A DNA stretch of 64,000 nucleotides, taken from positions 5,782,712-5,846,711 of the forward strand of contig CM024759.1 in assembly GCA_014218235.1 (NCBI GenBank). The letters are read 5' to 3'. The translations under genes and the position numbers were made by a program. Positions 23,885 through 35,456 of this stretch are shown here, one piece after another. The notes under the pieces were generated by a model. It did not search any database and was not told the DNA's origin. It worked only from the letters and a program-made list of their open reading frames with translations. This DNA comes from Colocasia esculenta (Eukaryota > Streptophyta > Magnoliopsida > Alismatales > Araceae). How positions within the stretch are numbered: the first letter of the stretch is position 1; each line of letters opens with the position of its first letter.

Positions 23885-26800
23885 ATGTCAATAGATAAGA
23901 GTTGGATGTCACTTTTGAGGAATACATGCGAATTTGAGAAAAGACTAGATGAGTTTTTAGATTTTGCTTTTGCAAGATCAGCGATGCGTGATAAGATTCT
24001 TTGTCCTTGTATGCGATGTCAAAATTCTGTGAGACATGTGAGGAATGATGTAAAACTCCATGTCTTTAAATATGGAATTGATCAGAGATACACAAAATGG
24101 GACTTCCATGGCGAAAGTTCTGATTCGTCAGAGGGGGCACATCTGATGATGAAGGGATAAGTCAGGCGAGGAATGACGAGGCAACTTTAGCAATGTTACA
24201 TGACATGATGACTGCAGAGGGTCTGATGAATGAGCAGGTTCCAGGAGAGACTTCATCTGATGTTCCTCCTATGTCTGAAGAGCCAAACTTGGGAGCCCAA
24301 AATTTTTTTAAATTGGTTGAAGATGCTAAAGTAAAGTTATATCCAGAATGTAAGGGGTTTTCTAGATTGTCATGTATAGTGGAACTATTTCATATGCACT
24401 TATGGTTGGAGTAATACTTCATTTGATGCATTGCTCAAATTTCTTAAGAAACTTCTCCCTGAAGGTAATACTTTGCCAGATTCTATGTATGAGATAAAGA
24501 AAAATATTCGAGATTTGGGTCTTGGATATCATAAGATTGATGCATGTCTTAATGATTGCATACTTTATCGTGGTCTCTATGCTGATTATGATTGTTGTCT
24601 AATATGTGGAACTTCTAGATGGATGTCGAGTAAAAGTGGGGAAATAGATGTTCAACAGGAAGGGAAGACAAGAATACCACGTAAAATCTTGCGGCACTTC
24701 CCATTAGTTCCACGACTACAAAGGATGTTTATGACTACTGAATTAGCAAAGGACATGAGGTGGCATAAGGAAAAACATGTTGATGATGATTTTTTACGAC
24801 ATCCTGCTGATTCTCCTGCATGGAAGACATTTGACATGCATCATCCATCATTTGCTCGTGATTGTCGAAATGTTAGACTTAGGTTAGCAAGTGATGGGTT
24901 CAATCCGTTCAGTACAATGAGTTCTGCATATAGTACATGGCCAGTTGTGCTCATTGTGTATAATCTTCCACCTTGGTTGTGTATGAAATAATCATTCTTT
25001 ATTATGTCATTGTTAATATTTGGTCCTAAATCTCCTAAAAATGACATTGATGTGTATCTCCAACCATTGTTAGAAGAGTTGAAAGAACTGTGGGATGTTG
25101 GATTTGAAACATATGATGCTTATAAAAAACAAAATTTTAATATGCATGCAACATTATTATGGACAATCAATGACTTTCCAACATATGCAAATCTATCTGG
25201 TTAGAGCACAAAAGGAGCATTGGCTTGTCCAGAATGTCATAAGCATACTTGTGCAACGAGATTGAAGTATGGAAAGAAATTTTGCTATCTTGGCCATCGT
25301 CGTTGGTTAGTCATTGACCATGCATGGAGAAAAAACAAGAAGGCTTTTGATGGTAAAAGAGAGCAGAGAGTGGCACCCAAGCCAATGATTGGAGATGAAA
25401 TCTTAACTGAGTACGCACATTTCTCACAAGTGATATTTGGAAAGCTTACTAGGAAGAGGAAGCGAGGTGAATTGTTATACAATTGGAAGAAGAATAGCAT
25501 TTTCTTTGAATTGCCTTATTGGAGTAAATTGTTAATAAGACATAACCTTGATGTAATGCATATAGAGAAAAATGTTTGTGATTATATTGTTGGGACCTTG
25601 ATGAATAGTGAGGGCAAAACTAAAGACAATATCAAAGCCCGTCTTGATATGCAAGAGATGGGGATTAGAAAGGAATTGCATGTTGTCAAGGTAGGGGACA
25701 GAGTTGAATTGCTGCCTGCAAAACATACATTGTCCACAGATGAGAAGAGGATTATATGTCAAATTTTGAAAGATGTGAAAGTTCCTGATGGTCATGCTTC
25801 AAACATATCTCGTTGTGTGCATGTTAAGGAATGTGAATTGAGGGGATTAAAAAGCCATGATTGTCATGTTCTGATTGAACGATTATTACCACTTGTCTTA
25901 CACAAAACATTAGACATTGATGTATGTGATCCACTGGTGGAGTTAAGTTTTTCTCAGAGATATGTGAAAAAGTTTTGAGAGTTGATTTGTTGAAACATCT
26001 AGACTCTCAAATACCATTGACCCTATGCAAGTTGGAAAGGGTTTTTCCACCTAATTTTTTTGATGTGATGGTGCACTTAGTGATTCATTTAGCACAATAG
26101 GCTATCATTGCTTATCCAGTACAATTTCATTGGATGTATCCTATTGAGAGGTATGAAACATTTTATATTTCTTGGATATTACTTTTTTTTCCACATTGAA
26201 TAGTTTTTACAATTATATTCATTGTTTAGGTACTTGCGTACGTTAAAGGGTTATGTGTGCAATAAGACTCGTCCAAAGGGTTCTATTGCAGAAGGGTATC
26301 TCTCGGAAGAGTGTTTGATATTTTGTGCTAGATATTTACAAAATGTTGAATCCAAGTTAAATCGGCCTAATCGAATTATGGATGTTAGAGAGGGGCCAAC
26401 ATATTCTATGAACATATTCAAAGAAAATGGGCGAAGCACTAAAAATGGGAAGCTTCATGAGTTATCCTTACTTGACTTAAAACAAACAAGGTTATATGTT
26501 TTGAAGAATTGTGAAGAAGTTCAACCTTTCATTAAGTAAGACTATTCTATCTATTTCTATGTGTTTATATCTTCAATGCATGTCCTCAAATTGTTCATAA
26601 TTTTGTATATTTTTTATATAGTGAGCATTTGGATGAACTAAAGAGTCAAGGACTTCGAAATGTGGAAAGAAAACATAATGATGAATTTTCAGATTGGTTT
26701 GAAGCAAAAGTAAGTTTTAATATCTTTACACTGTAATAGTCTATGCTACAATATAATTTAATACTATTATTTTGATCATAGGTGTGTGATTTACATAAAA

Positions 26801-27561
26801 GAGGAGAAGTCTGTGAAGAGCTGTACGCATTGGCTAGAGGTCCAGATAAACAAGTGTTGACTCATAATGTATGGTGCATAAATGACTTTCTATTCTGCAC
26901 ACTATAAGTTGAAAGACATTTGAAGACTCAAAATAGTGGAGTTGTTGTTCAAGGGGATGAGGAAACTGGTAATATCACATATCATAGACAACTCACTAAT
27001 ATTACCGTGCTTCAATAAATAGGGTGAAGACACGTGACTTTATTTAAATGTGATTGGTTTGAAGTGTCCTCTCAAGCTCGAGGATATAGAGAAGATAGAT
27101 ATGGATTTATTAGTCTTAACTTTGGTCGACGTCTGAAGACAAATGAACCGTACATTCTTGCATGTCAAGCAGCACAAGTGTACTTTACTAAAGATAGCAA
27201 GGATCCCAATTGGCATATAGTTGTTAAGGTTACCCCAAGACATGTTTATGATGTGCCTTATCCTACTGAAGAAAATGAGGAAGCTATTGAGGTTGGAGCT
27301 ACTGAAGAAAATGACCCCTACCAAGCTAATGAGGTTGGAGCTAGTACTCAATTCTCCACATTAATGAGTGAGGACATTGATGAATTGGTGCCAATGAACC
27401 GAACTGATATTGATGGTGTACGGTTGGATACTACACTACTTGGTGTAGTACAAGAGGACAAAGAAGCCATTTATGAAGATGATGACTTGTTGACTGAAAA
27501 TGAACTGGATTTTGATAGTGATAATAATGAAATTGATGAGGAAATTGTAGATGATGATTGA
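23885..27561 (+). pseudogene. TNPD-like CACTA transposase
   Basis: Begins with the transposase-associated domain (MSIDKSWMSLLR...CPCMRCQN, 23885-24120). A frameshift near 24130 and another near 24400 lead into the Transposase_21 domain (24431-25978): LPDSMYEIKKNIRDLGLGYHK, ACLNDC, RHPADSPAWKTFD, RNVRLRLASDGFNPF, YNLPPWLCMK, NDIDVYLQPL and MHIEKNVCD. Stops at 24990 (TAA for CAA) and 25202 (TAG for TGG) break it. DUF4218-like sequence follows to about 26535 and DUF4216-like sequence at 26930-27255 (LFKCDWFEV, YGFISLNF); more stops lie near 26098, 26906 and 27016-27024. The acidic C-terminus ends at 27561. Introns inferred at 26151-26229, 26536-26621 and 26710-26781 (GT...AG, frame kept). Confidence 0.92.
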
Positions 27562-29616
27562 TTATTTAAAGTAGGTTTTCTTGTTTGCTGGTTTTCCTAT
27601 GCTAGAAGGTTTGGAACAGAGCTATTTCAGTGGAGGCCAATACTATGGACAGTGGGATCCTTTAATGTTTACATGCTCTTTTTTTTGTAGTGATGCCATA
27701 TTGAAGATATAAATCATTTGTTTGTGGACAGTGATATTTCCAATTCTCAGGGGTTTATTTATGTTTTTATTCTAATGGCAATTATGTGGGAAACATTGTG
27801 GTTTATATTCAATACCTATTTTCTTTTCATAGATTGCTGGGAGACCTTGTAATTATTATGTTGAATAATTTTTTGATTCCATTTAAACCACTAGATATAT
27901 GATATTGCAAGATGTTGTATCATTGATGATGTTTCTGATTCAGTTGAAAGGTTCATGAATGGAGGCTGCCTTAGTATTACCGTATTGATGATCTTTTCAC
28001 CGTGTCTGTGTTTCCCACCCCTTCCATTCTCTCTGAGGATCAGGGCCAACCAACTGCTGGTGAGTCAAGGTGGCTATGCATGAAAGACTATGGATCACAG
28101 TCAATGACATAGAGGATTTTCTCAGCAATATTTATCTATGTATTTGCCTTTTCTATCTATCCCCCTCCCTCGTGCAAGCTGTTCCTCCAAGTGATGTTAG
28201 CAATAATACTTGCAAAACAGGAAGCCTAGAAGAGACAAAAAGAAAATTGCAAAACAGAAAGCCTAGAGGTACCCACCTCGGTTGGGCTTCACATATTTAT
28301 GTATGTATTTGAGAATTTGATCTGTTTGGAGGAAGGGATTGGATACTTTCAGAAAAGGAGATTCCTATTCATGTACACCACTGCATTAACCATACAATTG
28401 TAGTATGGATCTGCAAATGGAAAAGCAGTTAATCAGCTGCAATAATCAGCTGCACTTGTGGTAGGCATTGTGGCTGGAACATGCTTTACACTAATAGGAT
28501 TACTTGTTCTCTCCCGATGGGTAAATGAATAGCTTCTCTCTGTACTATAGGTTGAAAAATGTACATAATAGGACATCTCAGAAAACTGAAATGTAATAAT
28601 CAGCTGCACTTGTTGTAGGCATTGTAGTTGAATAGCTTCTCTCTGCACTTGTTGTAGCACCTGATGTATGTCGTGTACTGGGTTTTATTGCCATATAAAG
28701 CCCCCTTCTCTTTTTACTTGAAGGCAACTCTGAGGGAGACAGGATCTATTTAACTTGTATGCTTTCTAGGAGTTTTGTTTTTAATTTCTTGCAAGTGATG
28801 TTTCATAACAGGATAGAGTAAAACTTGGCGACAAGTATACATGAGGTCTGTTCAAAATAAGTACTTGGAAGGATGTAGAAGTCTTATTTTAAGTCCCTGA
28901 ATCGGTGCACTTTGGCTGCCATTACATGTATGGTCTTTTCCTCCCAGATAATCTAGGTGATACAAACAAGAGAGATGTTTTTATTCTGATGGCAGGTGTT
29001 TTCAGTTTCAGGTGTTTTCAGTACATATATATATATGTCAATTATCCTTATTTTTTTGCTTTATAATATTACTCTCCATTCATAGTCTAAAGATTATTTT
29101 GTGACAATTACAGAAGGATTCTTCATGTGGGTGGATTGTTAATTTGTATGCCCCTACAAAAGAATAAGACAAAGAAAGCCATAATGTACCTCCTGTGTTC
29201 TGTTTAGAGTGGATCCTTTGTATGAGGTCCATGAAGAATTTTCTCAGGTCGTCAGATATGCAGACTTTCTACTGAAAAGATAATACTTGTCCTTCACCCT
29301 TCTGTTGATGTGTTCCACATGGATTTTCATCTAGAAGCTGGTTAATTAAAGGTCGGGTGATAGAAGGCTGGTGTCTTGTGTATGTGCATAATTTTGTTAC
29401 CCATTTCAATTTTATTTTTATTGGGCAGGTTCCCCTTCTTGTGACAGTTACAGAAGGATTCTTCATGTGGGTGGATTGTTAATTTGTATGTCATTTTCGT
29501 TTTCATCTACTTTGGACTAATTTATCATCATTTTATCAGCAACCATTTGAGATTGTCTATTTGCCTGCAGTGTATCCAAGGCCTACCTGAGTAGGTTATC
29601 TTCTTTTGGTTAGAAC
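27562..29616. other. CACTA intergenic region with internal repeats
   Basis: About 2 kb between the two transposon genes with no coding domain. It contains two copies of a segment with AATAATCAGCTGCACTTG (28440 and 28593 areas) and a 50-bp direct repeat (29101-29150 and 29441-29490, one mismatch seen). It probably holds the 3' end of the TNPD-like gene and the promoter of the TNPA-like gene. Short frames (28070-28312, 28433-28660, 29269-29466) overlap these repeats and show no known motif. Confidence 0.6.
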
Positions 29617-30755
29617 ATGGCAAGTTCACAAGAAACTGACCGCCAAATTAGTCGGATAGCATTGTCTCAAGGTGAAATTATTATTTGAAGTTTACATGAT
29701 ATTATTAGCATATATGTAATTGATAGTACATAATTGTCTTCATTTTGAGCAGGTTCTAATAATGCATCTGATCCTTCAAGTAGCAAGATTAGAAAAAGCA
29801 TGGGGAAGTTTAAAGGACTTGAAACATTAAAAAAAATGAGAGGATATAACAATGCAAAGTTGCCTGTTCAGATTGATATGGAATTCAGAAGACCATTTGG
29901 TGAAAATACAGATGATCTAGTTGGTGAGATAGCTCGGTTGGTAACACTATGTGCTTCTTTTGATGTGTCTTATTGGCGTGATGTTCCTGAAGATAGAAAG
30001 ATCAAGATTTATGAAAAACTGTTGGTAAGTATTTATTCACATATGAATTAGCTATAATTTATTAGAATTCTCAATTCATATTTTGTAATTTATTTGGCTA
30101 AATATGTGTAGGACAAATTTGAGCTTAGAGTAGGAGATGAAGTTTGCAATGATATCCACATCAGGAAAATTATCTATGAGATAGCTGGTTGGATATATCG
30201 AGATGTTCAAAGCACATTGTATCCTCATTATCAATCTTATGCAACTGACGAGGATCGTCTCCAAAACTCTCCAGAGGATATAAATGCCAATGAGTGGGCA
30301 TGGTTGGTCAACTATTTTGGATCTCAAAAATTTAAGGTATTGATAATAACTCTTATTTAAATATTAGAAAATTTTCTTCAATCATAATATTTTTCTTGAT
30401 TTATGATATAGGCAATGAGTGAAAGAAACAAAGTTAATCGTTCTAAACAGGTGATTAGTCATATCACAGGGTGAAGATCATTCAAGCAAGTTAGTTGGGC
30501 AGACGTATGCTGAGTTTAATTTTTATTGATATTAATTATATATAATTTTTTATAGTGGGTTAACCATTTTTTTTAATAACGTAATGAAGGAGGAGAGCCT
30601 CCAGCACATGAACTCTGGAGACTAACACATCAAAAAAAGGATGGCTCTTGGGGAAGTGAACAATCAAGACATGTTTATGTATTTTTTGTCTATTTTTTGT
30701 TTATTTATTTATTTTTAATATAATTTGTGTTCATTATTCACATTAATCTTTTGCC

Positions 30756-30791
<36 letters not shown>

Positions 30792-31212
30792 ATAGGAAAG
30801 TGTTAAAGATAAATTATAAGAGCTTGCTTCACAACCATGTGACTCTCCAGTTGCATCAACTCCAGAGGAGGTTAGCTTGGTGGTTGGACAGAGATCTGGC
30901 TATGTTAGAGGACGAGGTTGTGGTCCAAAGCCACCTTCCAAGTCCGCTGTTACAACAGCCACCATTGCTGGACTTCAAGCCCAAGTGAAGGACAAAGATG
31001 AGAGAATATCACAAATGGAGGAGTTAATTTCCAAACAAAGAGAAGAGGTGGCTCAGATCCAAGAAAAAATCTTCAAACAAAAGGAAGAGGTGACTGCCGA
31101 GGTGACTGCTCGTCTACAAAGTGATATGTCATCTCAATTGAATGAGTTGGTGAACAAGAAGTTCATGGATATGATGTTTCAATTTCATAGAGATTTAGGA
31201 ACAGGACATTGA
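29617..31212 (+). pseudogene. TNPA-like CACTA gene (plant transposase, Ptta/En/Spm type)
   Basis: Starts ATG at 29617 (MASSQETDRQISRIALSQ). Inferred introns 29672-29752, 30025-30111 and 30337-30411 keep the frame. The conserved block includes MRGYNNAKLPVQIDMEFRRP, YWRDVPEDRKIKIYEKLL, YPHYQSYATDEDRLQNSP and WAWLVNYFGSQKF, typical of Transposase_24. A TGA at about 30472 (for CGA) interrupts ITG*RSFKQ. Later exons include PPAHELWRLTHQKKDGSW (about 30600) and, after an intron with a (TC)n tract, the C-terminus (30820-31212) with a TAA near 30817 and a coiled coil at 30985-31150. In En/Spm the equivalent protein binds subterminal repeats. Confidence 0.85.
30758..30789. repeat. (TC)n microsatellite
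   Basis: A pure CT dinucleotide run inside an inferred intron of the TNPA-like gene, close to its 3' splice site, where it also extends the pyrimidine tract. Confidence 0.9.
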
Positions 31213-31475
31213 TCTTTATGTAGTACATTATGTTTTTTGTTTCAATGTAATGTCATGTACTTTGATGATGACTTTTAAGATGTAAGTGTTGAAGTCTATG
31301 TAAATGTTGGATTCTAAGTACTTATGTGAATTTCATTTTTATATTTGTGATGCCATTGTTGTTTGTATGAAAGAACATGACAATTGTAAATTGTACAGGT
31401 TGTATAATGAGAATTTACGGTTATATATTAATTTTTTAGATAATAATTATAGCGACTTTTATTGCTGTAATATAT

Positions 31476-31741
31476 TATTTACGGCGACCAAGGGCCTGGC
31501 CACCAGCGCAACCGTAAGGTGACGTTTGTCGCCGTAAAAGGGTTTAAACTGCGACTCAAAATGTCGCCGTATGAAACCATATACGGTGACATAAAAAAGT
31601 CGTCGTAAACTTTCAACTGCGACAAGACATTTAGCGGCGACTAATGACGACACAATTGTCGCCGTAAAATCTTATTGCTAGCGATAATATACGTTTGTAC
31701 GGCAATAAATGCCGCCGTAAATAACAAGATTTCCTGTAGTG
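31476..31741. repeat. CACTA 3' subterminal repeat array and terminal repeat
   Basis: About eight copies of a GTCGCCGTAAA-like motif in both orientations (for example near 31481, 31530, 31564, 31600, 31632, 31660, 31711) within 265 bp, ending in the inverted terminal repeat. The array is denser than at the 5' end. The small frames across it (31304-31522, 31459-31653) are not genes. Confidence 0.9.
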
Positions 31742-31744
31742 CTT

Positions 31745-31916
31745 ATTGTCATGATATTGATGTGAAATTTAATTCGTGCGTGTGTGAGTTTATTTTAGCT
31801 AGTTACCCACGGTTCTAACCACATCTCACATAGGTAGGATAATTGACTCTAGTCGAGGATGGTCAACCTAGATCATCCAATACTTAAGAATAACCTAGGC
31901 TCTAATACCACAAAAC
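31745..31916 (-). other. Gypsy B leader with primer-binding site
   Basis: Untranslated leader between the 5' LTR and the CACTA insertion. The primer site is at 31898-31910 (minus strand TGGTATTAGAGCC, one mismatch from the usual initiator tRNA-Met complement), separated from the LTR by six bases. The leader resembles that of E (53321-53530), including the GCCTAGG and ACCTATGTGAG blocks. Confidence 0.85.
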
Positions 31917-34866
31917 TGTCACACCCCGACACGGAATATCGGAACGCGAGGCAGTTGCAAGTAAACGGGTACAGAGCAAGTATACTAGACATCAAACCAT
32001 TACACAATGAATAATACGAAAGAAAATTCTTCTCATTAATAACTTTCTAATGACTAGTTACGACCACTAATATCAGAGCCATTTTATAGGGCCCAATTAC
32101 ATTGTAATAAGAAAAAGACAAAACTCAAACTTCTAACATAACTACTATAAGTCTAACATAGTACTAAGACACTAGGGTGCTCATAACATCACTTTTGGTC
32201 ATTCCCGTCCTCTTGAGTGTATGGTTCATCCTCGGTCTCACCTGAGAACACAATGACAAATAATGCAGGGTGAGTGATAACGCCTAGTAGGACTTAAATC
32301 TCAATAGTCAAGAAGGCTTTAAATGATTAATGTATTAAAAGACAAAGTAACTAATGATAGAGTGAGAGAGTCAAGTAACGTGAGAGATAGCATGATAGCA
32401 CGTGAACGAAATAGCACAACTTTCCAAATATAGCACAAGTGTCGAGTATAGCACAAAAAAGCAGGATGGCCATAGCACAAATAGCACAAAGTATAGTAAT
32501 AGCACAACGAGTATAGTATAGCACTTTGTTGTCAACGGACAACGAGAGAATATAACACTTTTGATTGTCATTTAGATAGTTGAGATAGATAGCACTCGAG
32601 TGTAATGCCAAACACTCTAATCATTTAACTCCCATGGGCAAATAGCACATTCGGACGCACATCCCAGGACCAGACTGGGCCCTTTATATATTGCCAGGCA
32701 TTGGTTATATTGTTTATCTTTAGACAATCAGTCAATGGCCAATATAGAGTACCAAGAAAATAGATGAGAGTACTAGATGAATAGACAAGATAGTAGAGAG
32801 AACATGAATAGATGAGCGAGTAGAGTATAGATGAGAGCTAGGGGACATTGCATATGGAACGTTGAGTAATGAGCGATAGTAACAGTTGCACAACACACGC
32901 GTTTGGTGTTGGAAGTCTGGTGGAATACACAACCCTTCCGCTGGCCTTGTTATGCACAGGTCCAGAGGTCCGGCGTGATTAAAGATAAGAGCGAACTTCT
33001 AATAGCCGTTTGGATCATGTTGATCCCTAAAGGGTATCATAGATGTTAGGGTACAACTAGCTCGTCGACCATGTGGGAATCCATGGACAGAGGAGACTTA
33101 TGGAGGCCTTGAACAAGGATTCACTAGTTCGGCAGAAGGAGTATCTGACGGAGAGTTCTTCCAAGTCAAGAGAGAGTGTGTATATAGAAACAAGTGCTCG
33201 ACGTTCTAGAGGATTTCTAGAACAGTGGAGCGTCGATAACGGTATTCCCAAAACATCGCAAGAAAATATAGACAAGTCTATTTAAAATATGGCAATTTAA
33301 TTACATAAATTCCCCGATGTATTATGAGTTAATTACATGTCAAGTTAAGCCATAATTGGATGGTTCAAAGTGTGTGCATGTATCATGAAATCATAGCTAG
33401 AAATAAGTCATGTGCATGTCTTTTAAAATCACACAATAATGTTCAGTTTATAACAAGCATATTTACTGCGTATATGACTGTTAAGAGAGGGTACAAACAC
33501 TGTAGAAAGTCAAGACTTGCAGAGATAGAGGGTTTCATGCAAAAAGCCCAGATTGCGATGTACCCTAATGAGGGTCACGACGGGGCAAGCAGAACGCGAC
33601 AGGCTCTTGTACAGATCACGACGGGCTCGTCAATTCAGGCAGACAGAACGCGACGACAGATCCTGTCGTGATCAGATCGTGATGGAAGGTGCTGTCACGA
33701 TGGCCCTGAGAATGTGGCCTATCAAGCCGTCACATTCTCAGGTCCTGTACTTGAGTCCGACAGGGATAGGACATGTTCTTGGATTGCAGTCCAAACTTTC
33801 TATCTTTTGACAGAGGGTGGTTCAGAAAATCATAACTAATTGTATAGTCGATGAAAAATCATGAAACTAGTTGCGAAATGATCTAGACTCACATGGGTAC
33901 TTACAGTAATTAGGAATTTGAAAATAGACATGGTTTAGACATGCTTTAATCACGGATATTCATGATGAACATGAAACAGTATATAGTTGAGATCAATGAT
34001 TTAATTTGCAAGATAGGATGGATGAAAATTAGGGCTTTTAGGGGCAAAAGAAGCCTAACTGTCATCAGTATTTCCCATAAAAATTTCGTAGCATGGGGGT
34101 TAGTATGCATAGAGATCAAGATTTAAAAAGAGGGTTCGGGGTCATGGAGTTTACAGAACTTTAAATATTAAGAACAAAAGATTTGCTCGATGGAAAAATA
34201 TGAGACAAGATGGTTTTGAATCCTGAGGGCTAGATCAACCTACAGATGAACTTGATTTAGTTTTGCTCATGAGAATGCCTACCTTTGGTCGTTTTCCTTC
34301 TCTAGGGCTAGAACTTGAAGAACGGGGATGAGAGCTTGAGAGGTTCTTCTCCCCACGAATTCTCCTCCTCCTTGGCTTCTTCTCCTGGTCCAGCAACTCT
34401 TGGCAATGAGCTAGGGCCGGCCATGGGGGTTTAGGAGAGTATTTAAGTCTCTTATGTTTCTAATTCCTAATAGGACTCTAACTCATATTAAATTATGAGA
34501 TTCCCTATTTAATTCCACCCTTCCATGCTTGCAACCTCCCAATTGGGTTAGGATAGAGGTAATTTCGTGGCCAATCTAATTGGGTAGGGTTAGGAATCCA
34601 AATCTAACTCAAATTAGCTATTTAATGTATTAAATACCTATTTTCTATTTAAGTAATAATTAAGTTACGAATTTAGGGTATTTTCCTATTATTCCTCTTT
34701 TAAAAATTCTTATTTTGGCCCACAAATTTCTAATGGGTCCATTTAATAAAGCCCATTACTTCTTTTCATTTAATGAGTTTTTTTAATTCTCTTTTATTTG
34801 ATTTTCTAATTGCTTTTATTTTTTTATTATTAAATTTTTATTTTTCAAAAAATCCAAGTTGCTGCA
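31917..34866 (-). repeat. Gypsy B 5' LTR
   Basis: 2950 bp, from TGTCACACCCCG (plus-strand view) to ...TTGCTGCA. It matches 14403-17348 along its length with scattered, mostly transition differences. It contains the TATA box (32687-32700), the ATAGCAC array (about 32390-32650) and the CGCGAC motif cluster (33550-33745). Confidence 0.95.
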
Positions 34867-34871
34867 GAGGC

Positions 34872-35372
34872 TGATCAGACAGAGACTGTAGATAGCACAG
34901 AGTAGACAGAAGAGTTACGCGGACGTTCACCGGAGGCCACTTTAGTTCGAGGCAGGCGACAACGTGTTTCTTCGGATCTCACCCACCAAGGCGTTCTCTC
35001 AGGTTTGGGAAGAGGGGCAAGCTTAGCCCTAGGTTTGTTGGCCCCTTTCCCATCCTGGAGCGAGTTGGCGAGGTCGCTTATAGGTTAGCTCTTCCATCTG
35101 AGTTGGCAGGTGTTCACGACATCTTCCACGTCTTGCAGCTGAGGAGGTACATGCCAGATCCGTCACACGTGTTGGACTACTCACAGATAGAGGTCGCCGT
35201 AGATCTATCAGTTCCAGAGTATTCGGCCAGCGTTGTGGACCACAGAGTGTAGCAGCTGCGCAGGAGGTAGATTCCACTCGTCAAGGTAGTTTGGGAGAAT
35301 CCCGTCGGTGGCGAGGCCACGTGGGAGCGCGAGGACGAGATGCAGGAACATTTTCCTTACTTGTTTGAGTGA
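34872..35372 (+). pseudogene. Gypsy A integrase, C-terminal part
   Basis: Continues the integrase frame broken at 14402. It reads QSRQKSYAD, then VFLRISPTKA, a frame change near 35000, FPILERVGEVAYRLALPSE, VHDIFHVLQLRRYMPDP, and ends ENPVGGEATWE...FPYLFE with TGA at 35370-35372. TAG codons interrupt it near 34884, 34943, 35250 and 35266, each where CAG is expected. The GGEATWE tail is the chromodomain-like end seen in the other elements. Confidence 0.9.
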
Positions 35373-35456
35373 CTGGTATGTTTGCTTGCCTTCTTTTCCC
35401 TGGGTTTCGTCCTCAATTTCGAGGATGAAATTGTTTTTTTTTTTTGTTGGTTAGAT
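35373..35456 (+). other. 3' untranslated spacer, hairpin and T run of Gypsy A
   Basis: Contains the inverted repeat AATTTCGAGGATGAAATT (about 35416-35433) followed by a long T run and then the LTR at 35457. A clear purine tract is not seen; GGTTAGAT precedes the LTR. Confidence 0.65.

Larger units (their letters stand above)
21789..31741 (+). mobile_element. CACTA (En/Spm-type) DNA transposon in Gypsy B leader
   Basis: Ends are CACTACTAGGA at 21789 and TTCCTGTAGTG at 31741 (inverted CACTACAGGAA), flanked by a 3-bp TSD CTT (21786-21788 and 31742-31744). Length is 9953 bp. Subterminal arrays of a GTCGCCGTAAA-like motif lie at both ends. Two plus-strand genes are inside: a TNPD-like transposase (23885-27561) and a TNPA-like gene (29617-31212). 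Both carry nonsense or frameshift damage, so the copy is not autonomous as it stands, but its ends look intact. Confidence 0.95.
14403..34866 (-). mobile_element. Gypsy B, nested in A integrase and itself carrying a CACTA element
   Basis: Two LTRs of nearly equal length (14403-17348 and 31917-34866) bracket a minus-strand gag-pol. The element is flanked by a perfect GAGGC TSD (14398-14402 and 34867-34871), and the A integrase reads across the site once it is removed. LTR ends are TG...CA except that the left copy begins TA. Order on the minus strand: 5' LTR, primer site, leader (split by CACTA 21789-31741), gag, protease, RT, RNase H, integrase, purine tract, 3' LTR. Without CACTA the element is about 10.5 kb. 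Only a handful of stops and one frameshift disable it. Confidence 0.95.
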
